From JAGLYP01 sp034659435 (GTDB lineage: Bacteria > Patescibacteriota > Patescibacteriia > Patescibacteriales > UBA12075), in contig JAYEHJ010000087.1 in NCBI GenBank assembly GCA_034659435.1, forward strand, positions 1 through 36,575: a stretch of DNA of 36,575 nucleotides. Direction: 5' to 3'. The notes under the pieces are model-generated. The model was not told the origin of the DNA and did not search any database. It worked only from the letters and a program-made list of their open reading frames with translations. The position numbers were made by a program, and so were the translations under genes. Shown in pieces: positions 1 through 7,397 of this stretch. Positions within the stretch are counted from its first letter, which is position 1. Each line of letters starts with the position of its first letter.

Positions 1-68
1 CGTAAATTATAAATTTTTTGTCAGCCTGGGTTTTAAAACCCAGGCTGACAAAAAATTTATAATTTACG
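1..68. repeat. Perfect 68-bp palindrome
   Basis: Bases 1-34 are the exact reverse complement of bases 35-68, with no loop and no mismatch. The core is CAGCCTGGGTTTT/AAAACCCAGGCTG, flanked by TTTTTTG and CAAAAAA and then by AT-rich ends. It lies 8 bp beyond the stop codon of pilC. The T-run precedes the hairpin and the A-run follows it on either strand, so this is not a standard intrinsic terminator. The inner ends TTTTTTGTCA/TGACAAAAAA match the ends of the other palindromic repeats in this window. Because it starts at base 1, it could continue outside the window or be a fold-back assembly artefact. Confidence 0.9.
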
Positions 69-76
69 GAAAAACA

Positions 77-1225
77 TTAAATGGACTCTGTAATACTATA
101 CATTGGCATTATAATCGCGATCGCGACGCCGCCAACGCCAAAACCCAACACAAGAATTAACAATGGCTCAATAATCGCCGGTAGATTTTCCATAACCTGA
201 TCAACCTCTTCTTCGTAAAATTCAGCTAATTCAACTAAAATATTATCAAGCTCTCCTGTTTCTTCGCCAACCGCAATCATTTGCGCCACAACCGGGGTAA
301 AAAGTTTGGGGTAGGAATCAATCGCTTCGCTTAATTTTCCGCCTTGCTTGATTTTTTGCGCCATATCCAAAAGAGCTTCGCGGTAATGAAGATTGCCCAG
401 CACATTGGCGGTAATTTGAAAGGTTTTAATTATCATAATATCGGTTTTTAAAAGGGAGCTTATGTTGCGGGCAAAACGAGCTAAATTAATTTTTTTGATT
501 ATCGTGGAAAAAATCGGCATTTTAAGAAGCATTGCTTGAAATATATATTTTCCTTTATAAGTTTTAATCGTTTTTATAAAAGATATGACAACAATAATAA
601 AAATTGCCAAAGAAAGCAATCCATTATTGACAATCGCGTCGCTGACTCCGATTAAAATTTTAGTCGGCAAAGGCAGTTCAGTGTCCATTTCGGCAAACAT
701 ATCGGTAATTTTAGGTATTATAAAAACAATCATGAACGTTCCAATGCCAAACATGGCTATAAGTATTATCACCGGATATGTAAGCGCGCCTTTGATTTTT
801 GATCTTAGCTTGTGGTCTTTTTTCATTTGCAGATACAATTGGCTTAACACATCTTCAAGTTTTCCTGAAAGTTCTCCGGCTTCCACCATGCTGACAAACA
901 GCTCGCCGAATATTTTTTTATGAGGCGTTAAAGCTTCTGTGAAGCTTTTTCCTTTTTCAACTTGTTCTCCTGTGTCAGTTAAAATTTTTTTAAAATATTT
1001 ATTTTCAGTTTGCTTGGCAAGAGTTTTTAGCGCTATTGACAATGATATGCCGGATTTAAGCATCACCCCCAAATGCTGCACAAAAAATAGCTTTTCTTTT
1101 AACGGCACGCACGAAAGAGTTAGTAAAAAGCCGTTAATTTTTTCAATAATACTTTTATTTTCCTCAATATCGCCAGTGCTGTTTTCCGTATTTTTAATTT
1201 GTTTTTTAGAAAAATTTACAGGCAT
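77..1225 (-). CDS. pilC: Type IV pilus inner-membrane platform protein PilC (GspF family)
   Basis: 382 aa, close to the usual length of about 400. PilC is the polytopic membrane protein that couples the PilB ATPase to pilin polymerisation. Two T2SSF-type repeats are visible: one at about residues 42-170, with the family pattern LKSGISLSIALKTL and a later VEAGELSG, and one at about 245-365, with IAVGEETGELD. Hydrophobic segments lie near residues 147-170, 195-217 and 355-378. It follows pilB in the same direction with a 44-bp spacer of ATTTATGAT-type repeats, so the two are probably co-transcribed. The start ATG at 1225 has no Shine-Dalgarno sequence, which is normal for this window. Family assignment is firm; a type II secretion role cannot be excluded by sequence alone. 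Confidence 0.93.
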   Translation of the reverse strand: MPVNFSKKQIKNTENSTGDIEENKSIIEKINGFLLTLSCVPLKEKLFFVQHLGVMLKSGISLSIALKTLAKQTENKYFKKILTDTGEQVEKGKSFTEALTPHKKIFGELFVSMVEAGELSGKLEDVLSQLYLQMKKDHKLRSKIKGALTYPVIILIAMFGIGTFMIVFIIPKITDMFAEMDTELPLPTKILIGVSDAIVNNGLLSLAIFIIVVISFIKTIKTYKGKYIFQAMLLKMPIFSTIIKKINLARFARNISSLLKTDIMIIKTFQITANVLGNLHYREALLDMAQKIKQGGKLSEAIDSYPKLFTPVVAQMIAVGEETGELDNILVELAEFYEEEVDQVMENLPAIIEPLLILVLGFGVGGVAIAIIMPMYSITESI

Positions 1226-1231
1226 ATAATA

Positions 1232-1269
1232 ATTTATGATGTTAGATTTATGATTTACGATTTAATTTA
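1232..1269. repeat. ATTTATGATT-type word repeat between pilB and pilC
   Basis: The spacer consists mostly of degenerate copies of the word TTTATGATT (TTTATGATG, TTTATGATT, TTTACGATT). The same word builds the inverted repeat at 6537-6611. Here only one orientation is present, like a half-site. Confidence 0.5.
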
Positions 1270-3006
1270 TTATTCCTTTGTTACCCTCATTATTTCTTCT
1301 ATTGTGGTGATGCCGTTTTTAGCTTTAATAAAGCCGTCTTCAACCATTGTTAGCATTCCTTTTTTAACTGCTTGTTTGTTTATTTCGTTTGTATCCGTGT
1401 TTTTTCGTATAAGATCGGATATTTCTTCGGTATTTTCAAGAATTTCATATATTCCTATCCGTCCTTTATAGCCGGTGTTGCTGCAGCGCTTACAGCCTTT
1501 GCCGCGATAAAATAGCAATGACTCCAGACCCTTTTTAGCGTCAATAATAATTTTTTCTTTTTCAAGTGTTTTTAAAAGATTTTCAATGCTTAGCTGTTTT
1601 TCCAGTTCTTTTATTGTTTCTCCGTCAAGATTAAAACTTTGAATGCAATTTGGGCATATTTTTCTCACCAGGCGCTGGGCGATGATTATGTTGGTGGTGG
1701 TGGCGATTAAAAATGTTGGAATTCCCATTTCCGACAATCTGGGCATAGTTGCCGCGGCGCTGTTAGTATGTATAGTTGATAAAACCAAATGTCCAGTCAT
1801 AGCGGCATGCACGGCGATTTCGGCGGTTTCCCGGTCGCGGATTTCTCCGACCATTATAATATCCGGATCTTGCCGCAAAAACGCCCTTAGACCGGAAGCG
1901 AAAGTATAGCCGATTTTCGCGTTTACCTGCGATTGGTTGACATGCGGCATCCGGTATTCAATAGGATCTTCAACGGTGGATATATTAACTTCGGGCGTGT
2001 TTAAAATATTTAAAACAGTATAAAGCGTGGTGGTTTTTCCAGAACCGGTAGGACCGGTTACCAGTATTATTCCATGCGGTTTTTTAACGTTTGCTTTCAA
2101 AACTTTAAGCGGTGTGGATTGCAGTCCCAATTGTTCCAGAGTTAAAACTTGGGCTTTTTCATTAAGAAGCCTTAGGACGATTTTTTCTCCGTCAAAGGCT
2201 GGAATAATTGATACGCGGAAAGCGACCTTGTATTCATTAGTCGCTATTTTAAAACGCCCGTCTTGAGGAAGCCGATGTTCGTCAACTTTTAGGTTGGCAA
2301 GTATTTTAATGCGCGCTATAATTCCAGACTGGACGGTTTTCGGCAAAACCATAACATTTCTTAAAATTCCATCAATGCGATAACGCACTAAAACATTTTT
2401 TTCTTCAGGTTCAATGTGGATATCACTTGCGCCCTCAATGATTGAATATTCAAGCAAAGTGTCAACAATGCGCACTACCGGCAAATCCGCGGCCAGTTTT
2501 TTTAAATCTTTTGTCTCTTCAGGTTCGTCTTCGCCGCCGTCTTTGTCGCCGCTTAAATAATTAAATTCAGCCTTTAAACTTTTATGATATTGCTTAAGAG
2601 TTTCTTTAATATTTTCCGGAGTAGTCAAGCTGATGTTAATGTCCAGTCCGGTTTTTTTCTTAATAAATTCAAATATTTCCAAATCCTCAGGGTCGGTAAC
2701 CGCCAATTTAATTTCTTTATTATCAGCGTCATAAGCTATGATTTTATGAGTTGTTGCTATCGGTTCCGGAATTAAAAATAATATATCTTTGCGGATTGTT
2801 TGGTTTTTTAAATCTATAAAAGGAATTTTGTAATAAGCGGCGGCGTTTTCATACAGAACTAAGGGTGTTATTATTTTTTTTTCAATCAAAAAAAATTCCA
2901 TTTTTTTTCCGTTTTGCCTGGCTTCCAGCAATAGGGAGTCAAATTTTTCAGGATTTAATATTTCCGCTTTGACTAAAATGTTTTTTAATTGTTTGTCTGA
3001 AAACAT
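1270..3006 (-). CDS. pilB: Type IV pilus assembly ATPase PilB (GspE family)
   Basis: 578 aa, the usual family length. It is the hexameric cytoplasmic ATPase that powers pilus extension. An N-terminal GspE/MshEN-like region covers roughly residues 1-140. The ATPase core has a Walker A motif GPTGSGKTT near 316-324, an aspartate box after it, and a Walker B region IIMVGEIRD near 380-388. Next come the conserved AAMTGHLVLSTIHTN segment and a four-cysteine zinc site, CPNC near 450 and CKRC near 503. All catalytic residues are present. The gene heads the pilB-pilC pair. A TGCTATAAT extended -10 box ends only 6 bp before the ATG, which implies a leaderless transcript. The pilus retraction ATPase PilT and the pilins are not in this window. 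Confidence 0.96.
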   Translation of the reverse strand: MFSDKQLKNILVKAEILNPEKFDSLLLEARQNGKKMEFFLIEKKIITPLVLYENAAAYYKIPFIDLKNQTIRKDILFLIPEPIATTHKIIAYDADNKEIKLAVTDPEDLEIFEFIKKKTGLDINISLTTPENIKETLKQYHKSLKAEFNYLSGDKDGGEDEPEETKDLKKLAADLPVVRIVDTLLEYSIIEGASDIHIEPEEKNVLVRYRIDGILRNVMVLPKTVQSGIIARIKILANLKVDEHRLPQDGRFKIATNEYKVAFRVSIIPAFDGEKIVLRLLNEKAQVLTLEQLGLQSTPLKVLKANVKKPHGIILVTGPTGSGKTTTLYTVLNILNTPEVNISTVEDPIEYRMPHVNQSQVNAKIGYTFASGLRAFLRQDPDIIMVGEIRDRETAEIAVHAAMTGHLVLSTIHTNSAAATMPRLSEMGIPTFLIATTTNIIIAQRLVRKICPNCIQSFNLDGETIKELEKQLSIENLLKTLEKEKIIIDAKKGLESLLFYRGKGCKRCSNTGYKGRIGIYEILENTEEISDLIRKNTDTNEINKQAVKKGMLTMVEDGFIKAKNGITTIEEIMRVTKE

Positions 3007-3012
3007 AAATTT

Positions 3013-3018
3013 ATTATA
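3013..3018 (-). promoter_or_regulatory. Extended -10 box of pilB (leaderless layout)
   Basis: On the minus strand TGC-TATAAT ends 6 nt before the pilB ATG at 3006, so the predicted transcription start coincides with the start codon. A weak TTGTAA -35 candidate lies 18 bp upstream, inside the arm of the inverted repeat at 3036-3063. Confidence 0.6.
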
Positions 3019-3035
3019 GCATATTTTAAAAGAAT

Positions 3036-3119
3036 ATTACAAATTACAAATAGCTGCAAATAACACAAATATTATATAATAAATTTTTTTATTATTTGTA
3101 GCTATTTGTAATTTGTAAT
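3036..3119. repeat. 28-bp inverted repeat of ATTACAAAT words
   Basis: The arms at 3036-3063 and 3092-3119 are inverted copies matching at 27 of 28 positions, separated by a 28-nt AT-only loop. Each arm is built of the repeated word ATTACAAAT plus AGCTRCAAATAA. It lies between the divergent pilB gene and the rightward genes, and it abuts the pilB promoter. Confidence 0.85.
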
Positions 3120-3146
3120 CTTAATATTTCTTTAATTTTTATATGT

Positions 3147-3285
3147 TATAGTAAAAGTGAAAAAGAGGGAAACAGGGATTATTTCAAGTTATGTGATAAT
3201 TCTTGTGGGAAACTGGTTTTTGGATAGCATACGCAGGTTAAGAATGGGATACAAAAGCTCCAACTTTTTGGAGTTTTTGTTTTTA
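3147..3285 (+). ncRNA. Candidate small RNA or transcribed leader with intrinsic terminator
   Basis: This accounts for the gene-free stretch 3120-3351. A TGTTATAGT extended -10-like box is at 3144-3152, giving a start near 3159. Downstream is an 11-bp stem (3172-3182 with 3196-3206, some G-U pairs), then a 13-bp terminator hairpin (3251-3263 with 3268-3280) followed by a T-run. GGGA occurs four times (3167, 3175, 3207, 3246). No open reading frame of note and no match to tmRNA, RNase P, SRP or 6S signatures was recognised. It could be a free RNA of about 125 nt or an attenuated leader of the gene at 3352. Confidence 0.35.
3251..3284 (+). terminator. Intrinsic terminator before the coiled-coil gene
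   Basis: ACAAAAGCTCCAA pairs with TTGGAGTTTTTGT through 13 bp with one G-U pair and a 4-nt loop, and the right arm runs straight into TTTT. There is no gene immediately upstream on this strand, so it should end a non-coding transcript. Confidence 0.7.
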
Positions 3286-3317
3286 TGTGCTATTATAAAA
3301 ATATAATTATTAACATG

Positions 3318-3351
3318 CTCGGTTTCGCAAAGCCGAGTAATTATTTTTTTT
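3318..3351 (+). promoter_or_regulatory. Hairpin plus T-run directly before the start codon at 3352
   Basis: CTCGGTTT pairs with AAGCCGAG (3318-3337, loop CGCA, one G-U pair). After a short AT stretch comes an eight-T run that ends at the ATG. It has the shape of an intrinsic terminator or attenuator in the leader of the next gene and would also sit where a ribosome loads. Function is inferred from shape only. Confidence 0.5.
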
Positions 3352-3702
3352 ATGGCTAATTTACAAGAAATTTTTAATCGCTTGCAAAAAACAAAAAAAG
3401 AACAGCGTGAAATCAAAGCAATGTACCGCGATGCTTTAAAAAATTCAAGCGGACACAAGGCGGTTTTGGATGAAGTCGTGAAGTTAAAAGAAAAGAAGAA
3501 AATAATTGAAGATGGGATTCAGGATGATTTTCGGGTGGAGTTTGACAAGCTGGAAGTTTTAAAAGCTGACATTGAAAATGACTCCATGCTTTTAAGCGAC
3601 GCGGCTTTATCGGAATACTTAAAAGGCAAGGGTGTGGAAATAATTGATGAGTATGAAAATAAGTATGAGCCGATTTTTAAAGTGCAGTTTAAAAAAATAT
3701 AA
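3352..3702 (+). CDS. Hypothetical charged coiled-coil protein
   Basis: 116 aa, soluble, without signal peptide or membrane segment. Residues about 5-75 are rich in Lys and Glu with regular leucine/isoleucine spacing (LQKTKKEQREIK, VVKLKEKKKIIEDG), which suggests a helical hairpin or coiled coil. The C-terminal part (about 76-116) looks like a small mixed alpha/beta tail. No family was recognised. The start ATG lacks a Shine-Dalgarno sequence and follows a terminator-like hairpin; a clear intrinsic terminator follows the stop, so this is a single-gene unit. The reading frame has normal codon use for the window. A role in nucleic-acid or protein binding would be a guess. Confidence 0.7.
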   Translation: MANLQEIFNRLQKTKKEQREIKAMYRDALKNSSGHKAVLDEVVKLKEKKKIIEDGIQDDFRVEFDKLEVLKADIENDSMLLSDAALSEYLKGKGVEIIDEYENKYEPIFKVQFKKI

Positions 3703-3709
3703 ACAATAA

Positions 3710-3746
3710 AGACTTGATGCAGTTTTTACAATCAGGTCTTTTTTTG
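3710..3746 (+). terminator. Intrinsic terminator after the coiled-coil gene
   Basis: AGACTTGAT (3710-3718) pairs with ATCAGGTCT (3731-3739, one G-U pair), followed by a seven-T run. It starts 8 nt after the stop codon. Confidence 0.85.
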
Positions 3747-3800
3747 TGATTCATTTTTAAGCCGCATTTAATTCTTGGCTGTTGGTTATTTTACGTCAGC

Positions 3801-3829
3801 TTGAATTTTTTATTAAAATTAGGTATAAT
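3801..3829 (+). promoter_or_regulatory. Promoter of the cysteine-rich protein gene
   Basis: A -35 box TTGAAT (3801-3806), a 17-bp spacer and a perfect -10 TATAAT (3824-3829). The predicted start near 3836 leaves only about 7 nt before the ATG at 3844. Confidence 0.7.
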
Positions 3830-3843
3830 ATTGGTATAGGTTT

Positions 3844-4563
3844 ATGAAATATATTAAAGACAGAAAAACGGGTAAAATAGCTTTGTTCGTGTTTGGTGTT
3901 GCTTTTATTTTTTTACTCGCGTTTTGCGATTTTAAAAAGCAAAATATCCAAAATAGTAATGATTGGGAAAATGAAGTGCTGTATGCCGATGAGTGCGGTT
4001 TTGACGGTTTGCGATGCTGTGATGACGTGGAACAACAATGTAAATTCGGGCAAAATTGCTGTGTCAACCCAAGAAACGAGAAAGAAAATTATTGCGCTGA
4101 AAGCTGTGATTTTGGCAAAGAAAACACATTCTGCCGTAATGAAAATTTCGCTTGCGACTCAGGTCTTGTTTGTGAAAATAGCCGTTGTTTGCCATGCGGA
4201 GGAGAAGATCAGCTTTGTTGCGGCAAAGAATATTCTTGCAAAAATTCGTTGATTTGCTTTAATGATAAATGCGTCAGCTGCGGACAAGCGGGATATCCTT
4301 GCTGTGATTCTGAATTGCCATGCTTAAAGCAAAATAATCTCGGAAATACGCGGACAGAATGCCGTAATAAAATTTGCCGGTCTTGCGGTTATGGTGGAGC
4401 AGAGCCCTGCGCGAATGAGCCGTTTTGCAATCCGGATACTTTAAATAATAATAACTTATGCTACAAATGCGGAGGATTAAATCAACCTTGCTGTGATGAA
4501 AAAAGCTGTAATTTAGAAAAAAATTTAGTATGTGAATTAGGATTTTGCGTTAAAAAAAATTAA
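3844..4563 (+). CDS. Cysteine-rich, disulfide-repeat surface protein
   Basis: 239 aa with one N-terminal hydrophobic segment at about residues 12-28 after a Lys/Arg-rich start. That is a signal peptide or membrane anchor; the following FLLAFC is not a proper lipobox because Phe precedes the Cys. The exported part contains 34 cysteines, several as CC pairs. They are arranged in about four diverged repeats of the type CxxCGxxxxxCC followed by spaced single cysteines (CGGEDQLCC, CGQAGYPCC, CGYGGAEPC, CGGLNQPCC). Such patterns occur in knottin/EGF-like extracellular proteins of several bacterial groups. The protein is probably disulfide-stabilised outside the cytoplasm. No enzyme motif is seen. 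It has its own strong promoter, and two membrane proteins follow in the same direction. Confidence 0.75.
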   Translation: MKYIKDRKTGKIALFVFGVAFIFLLAFCDFKKQNIQNSNDWENEVLYADECGFDGLRCCDDVEQQCKFGQNCCVNPRNEKENYCAESCDFGKENTFCRNENFACDSGLVCENSRCLPCGGEDQLCCGKEYSCKNSLICFNDKCVSCGQAGYPCCDSELPCLKQNNLGNTRTECRNKICRSCGYGGAEPCANEPFCNPDTLNNNNLCYKCGGLNQPCCDEKSCNLEKNLVCELGFCVKKN

Positions 4564-4589
4564 ATATTAATATTAACTTAAACAATAAT

Positions 4590-4817
4590 ATGCAAAACTT
4601 ATTCAAAGAAATTAATAAAAAAGTTAATGGCCTTATTTGGTCGCTTTTAAGCACTGGCATAATTTTAATGCTTTTGGCGATTTTAATTGTTTGGACTGAT
4701 TTTATTTTACGGCTGGTTATCGGCATGTTTATTTTGGTGCTTGCTTACGCTTTTATATACGGCGCCTATAAAGTATGGTCAATAAAACGCGAAGTGGATA
4801 GGCATTTTAAATTTTAG
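4590..4817 (+). CDS. Small two-helix membrane protein
   Basis: 75 aa. An amphipathic, lysine-containing N-terminus (residues 1-14) precedes two hydrophobic segments at about 15-35 and 38-60, then a basic tail ending KREVDRHFKF. No family was recognised. It lies 26 bp after the cysteine-rich protein gene and 57 bp before a larger membrane protein, all in one direction, so a shared transcript is likely. There is no Shine-Dalgarno sequence. Confidence 0.6.
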   Translation: MQNLFKEINKKVNGLIWSLLSTGIILMLLAILIVWTDFILRLVIGMFILVLAYAFIYGAYKVWSIKREVDRHFKF

Positions 4818-4874
4818 TGAAAAATAAAAAACATGCTAATTTAATAATTTGTATATTAGTAAAATTCGTAGTAT

Positions 4875-6536
4875 ATGGTAAACCCAAATTTAAGCAGAAT
4901 ATCTGAAAAAAAATTAACGCCTACGATTAACGCTAAGCGTCTTTTTCAGATTATATATCGCGAACAATCAAAAGCGGAAGCAAAAGAAGACGAAGTTCCA
5001 AAAATAAATGTTTCGGAATTAATCTCCAAGATGTCTTTTTATTATGAAAAAATTAGGAACACGGTTGATTATAAAGAAGAACACCTTCTTAGAAAAAATG
5101 CGATTGAAAGAATTATTAAAAGAAAAGTCGTAATTGAAGGCACGATATCGGTAAAAGGTGTAAATAGCGTTGAAATAGCAAGACATCTGTTAACAGAATT
5201 AATCAGAGCGGCGTATTTGCCCAATAATTCAATTCCGGAAACTAAAATTGGCGAGGTAGCGAAAACTATTAAAAAATATTTAGATTTAAAAAGAGCGATT
5301 GCAAAAGTAAAAGGCTGGGGATTATCTGAAAAAAATGATTTGAATAATTGGATAATAGCTTTAGCGGCAAGCGATATTGAAGAGCGCTTAGGCTTAAGCA
5401 AAATTAACAGAACCGTGGTTGATTATATAAATAAAATTTTGCTTAAAAATATTGAATTGCCTGGTGATTCCGAATATGAGACAGATAAAGAAATTCAAAT
5501 ATTTTTAGGGATACATAGGTGTTACTTAAAATTTGACCGCGATATGATGAGCTTTATACTTTTTAAATATTATGTAGCCGATTGGAAAAATCCGAATGCG
5601 GAAAAAATTGAAGAGGTTGCCGCAAAAATAGTTTTTTTGCGAAAAGCGATTAACAAACAGCTTGAACACCCGATGGTTAAACAGCTTAATCGGATTATTA
5701 GCCGTTATACTGTTTTTTTTGCGATTTTAACCGACGTAATTAAAGAAAATCCAGTAGCGGTTTATGAAAGTATCAAGAAGGATCCAAAGGTTTTTCCGCG
5801 TGAAATAAAAAAAGCCTGCGGCAAAAAATACAAAGAGTCTTCCAAAAAATTGTGGCGAGCCGCTGTCAGAAGCATAATTTATATTTTTATTACAAAATCG
5901 GTTTTTGCCGTATTATTAGAGCTTCCGGCGACAAAATGGTTTGGCGAGGAGCTTAATGTTATTTCGTTGATTATTAATATTAGTTTTCCGGCAGTTCTTT
6001 TGTTTTTTATTGTTTTATTCACTAAAATGCCGTCTGAAGATAATAGTAATAAGATTAAAGAAGGAATTGAAGAAGTCGTTTTTGAAGAGCATGAACGCAA
6101 AGAGCCGTTTCGCTTGCGCAAGCCGGCGCGCCGCAGCAAAAGCATGGGGCTTATTTTCGGAATTTTATATTTCATAACTTTCTTTTTTTCATTTGGAGCT
6201 GTTATTTGGGCATTAAATAAAATTAATTTTACATGGGTAAGCATTGTAATTTTTTTATTTTTCTTAACGTTTGTCAGTTTTTTTAGCATTCGTATCCGCA
6301 AGAACGCCCGAGATATGATTATTATTCCGCCGCGGGAAAATATTTTAAGTTTTATCAGCGACTTTTTTTATATTCCGATTGTTGCCGTCGGCAAGTGGAT
6401 GAGCGAAAAATTTTCTCAAGTAAATGTTTTTGTGTTTATCCTTGATTTTATAATAGAAGCTCCGTTTAAAATTTTTGTTGAAATCGCTGAAGAGTGGACA
6501 AGGTATGTGCGTGAAAGGAAGGAGGATATTGTGTAA
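4875..6536 (+). CDS. Hypothetical membrane protein with large cytoplasmic N-domain
   Basis: 553 aa. The first 330 residues or so are soluble, helical and strongly charged, with no motif I recognise. Four hydrophobic segments follow at about 331-352, 363-384, 422-448 and 452-471. The loop between the second and third pair is acidic then basic (EEVVFEEHERKE then RLRKPARRSK). The C-terminal 80 residues contain two amphipathic or partly hydrophobic stretches. The layout resembles a membrane scaffold or sensor rather than a transporter. The frame is intact across 1.66 kb with codon use like its neighbours, so it is certainly a gene. It ends at the ATTTATGAT inverted repeat, where rsmI begins. Confidence 0.8.
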   Translation: MVNPNLSRISEKKLTPTINAKRLFQIIYREQSKAEAKEDEVPKINVSELISKMSFYYEKIRNTVDYKEEHLLRKNAIERIIKRKVVIEGTISVKGVNSVEIARHLLTELIRAAYLPNNSIPETKIGEVAKTIKKYLDLKRAIAKVKGWGLSEKNDLNNWIIALAASDIEERLGLSKINRTVVDYINKILLKNIELPGDSEYETDKEIQIFLGIHRCYLKFDRDMMSFILFKYYVADWKNPNAEKIEEVAAKIVFLRKAINKQLEHPMVKQLNRIISRYTVFFAILTDVIKENPVAVYESIKKDPKVFPREIKKACGKKYKESSKKLWRAAVRSIIYIFITKSVFAVLLELPATKWFGEELNVISLIINISFPAVLLFFIVLFTKMPSEDNSNKIKEGIEEVVFEEHERKEPFRLRKPARRSKSMGLIFGILYFITFFFSFGAVIWALNKINFTWVSIVIFLFFLTFVSFFSIRIRKNARDMIIIPPRENILSFISDFFYIPIVAVGKWMSEKFSQVNVFVFILDFIIEAPFKIFVEIAEEWTRYVRERKEDIV

Positions 6537-6611
6537 TTTATGATTTATGATTTTGAATTTATGATTTTAATGTATTATAAATTTTTTAAATCTGAAATCA
6601 TAAATCATAAA
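6537..6611. repeat. 17-bp perfect inverted repeat of ATTTATG words
   Basis: TTTATGATTTATGATTT at 6537-6553 is perfectly inverted at 6595-6611, with a 41-nt AT-rich loop that holds a third copy of the word. It fills the whole spacer between the stop at 6536 and the rsmI start at 6626. Confidence 0.85.
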
Positions 6612-6625
6612 TCTAAAATTATAAC

Positions 6626-7384
6626 ATGCTATATATAGTTGCCACGCCAATCGGTAATCTGGAAGATATATCACTTCGCGCGTTAAGAATTCTCGGCGAA
6701 GTTGATTTTGTTTTATGCGAAGATACGCGGGTGACCAAAAAGCTGTTAGAGTATTATAAAGTTAAAACCAAAACAATTTCTTATCATCAGCATTCGGGTA
6801 TTAAAAAACAGGATTATCTTTTGGGGTTATTGGAAGCAGGTAAAGATTTGGCGCTGGTGTCTGATGCCGGTACGCCTGGTATATCAGATCCCGGCGGCAA
6901 ACTGGTATCTGCTGTGATTGAAAAATTTGGTGAATCAATTAAAATTGAATCTGTTCCTGGTCCTTCCGCGGTTACAGCCGCGTTATCAATATCAGGAATA
7001 GCAACTGATAAATTCATATTTTTAGGATTTCCTCCGCATAAGAAGGGACGACAGAAATTTTTGCAAAAAATAGTTGACAGTATTTTTCCGGTTGTAATTT
7101 ATGAGTCAAAACATCGGATACTTAAATTTTTGGAAGAGTTAAAAAAGATAAATCAGAATATTGTTAAGCATAATCAAGAAATTGATGAGCAAAAAAGCAA
7201 GGACATAATCAGACCTAAAAATTTACCTAGAAAAATAAATTTAATTACATCAGTCGTCGTTTGCCGTGAGTTGTCAAAAATGCACGAAACGGTTTATCGC
7301 GGAGAGCTTTCTGATGTTATTGATAAAATTAAAAATAGCCATAATGATCAAAGAGGGGAGTTTGTGGTTATAGTTGGGAGATAA
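6626..7384 (+). CDS. rsmI: 16S rRNA 2'-O-ribose methyltransferase RsmI
   Basis: 252 aa; family members are usually 230-290. RsmI uses S-adenosylmethionine to methylate the ribose of C1402 in the decoding centre of 16S rRNA. The N-terminus LYIVATPIGNLEDISLRA and the SAM-binding VSDAGTPGISDPG at about residues 76-88 are family hallmarks, as is the following EPGPSA-like VPGPSA. FLGFPPHKKGR and the YESKHR motif are also present. It is a tetrapyrrole methylase-fold protein. The start ATG directly follows the inverted repeat. The 3' end is 13 bp from the metG start, so the two translation genes are co-transcribed. Confidence 0.95.
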   Translation: MLYIVATPIGNLEDISLRALRILGEVDFVLCEDTRVTKKLLEYYKVKTKTISYHQHSGIKKQDYLLGLLEAGKDLALVSDAGTPGISDPGGKLVSAVIEKFGESIKIESVPGPSAVTAALSISGIATDKFIFLGFPPHKKGRQKFLQKIVDSIFPVVIYESKHRILKFLEELKKINQNIVKHNQEIDEQKSKDIIRPKNLPRKINLITSVVVCRELSKMHETVYRGELSDVIDKIKNSHNDQRGEFVVIVGR

Positions 7385-7397
7385 TAAAGTAAAAATT

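Noticed and set aside
1..68. Intrinsic terminator for pilB-pilC
   Set aside because: The hairpin is followed by A residues rather than T residues on both strands, so it lacks the U-tract needed for intrinsic termination.
1643..1909. Reverse-frame open reading frames across pilB and many other genes
   Set aside because: They lie antisense to firmly identified genes, lack domains and promoters, and arise from the skewed base composition.
7374..7397. Longer metG start at a TTG codon
   Set aside because: It would overlap rsmI by 11 bp and add eight residues that do not match the MetRS N-terminus; the ATG at 7398 gives the usual start.
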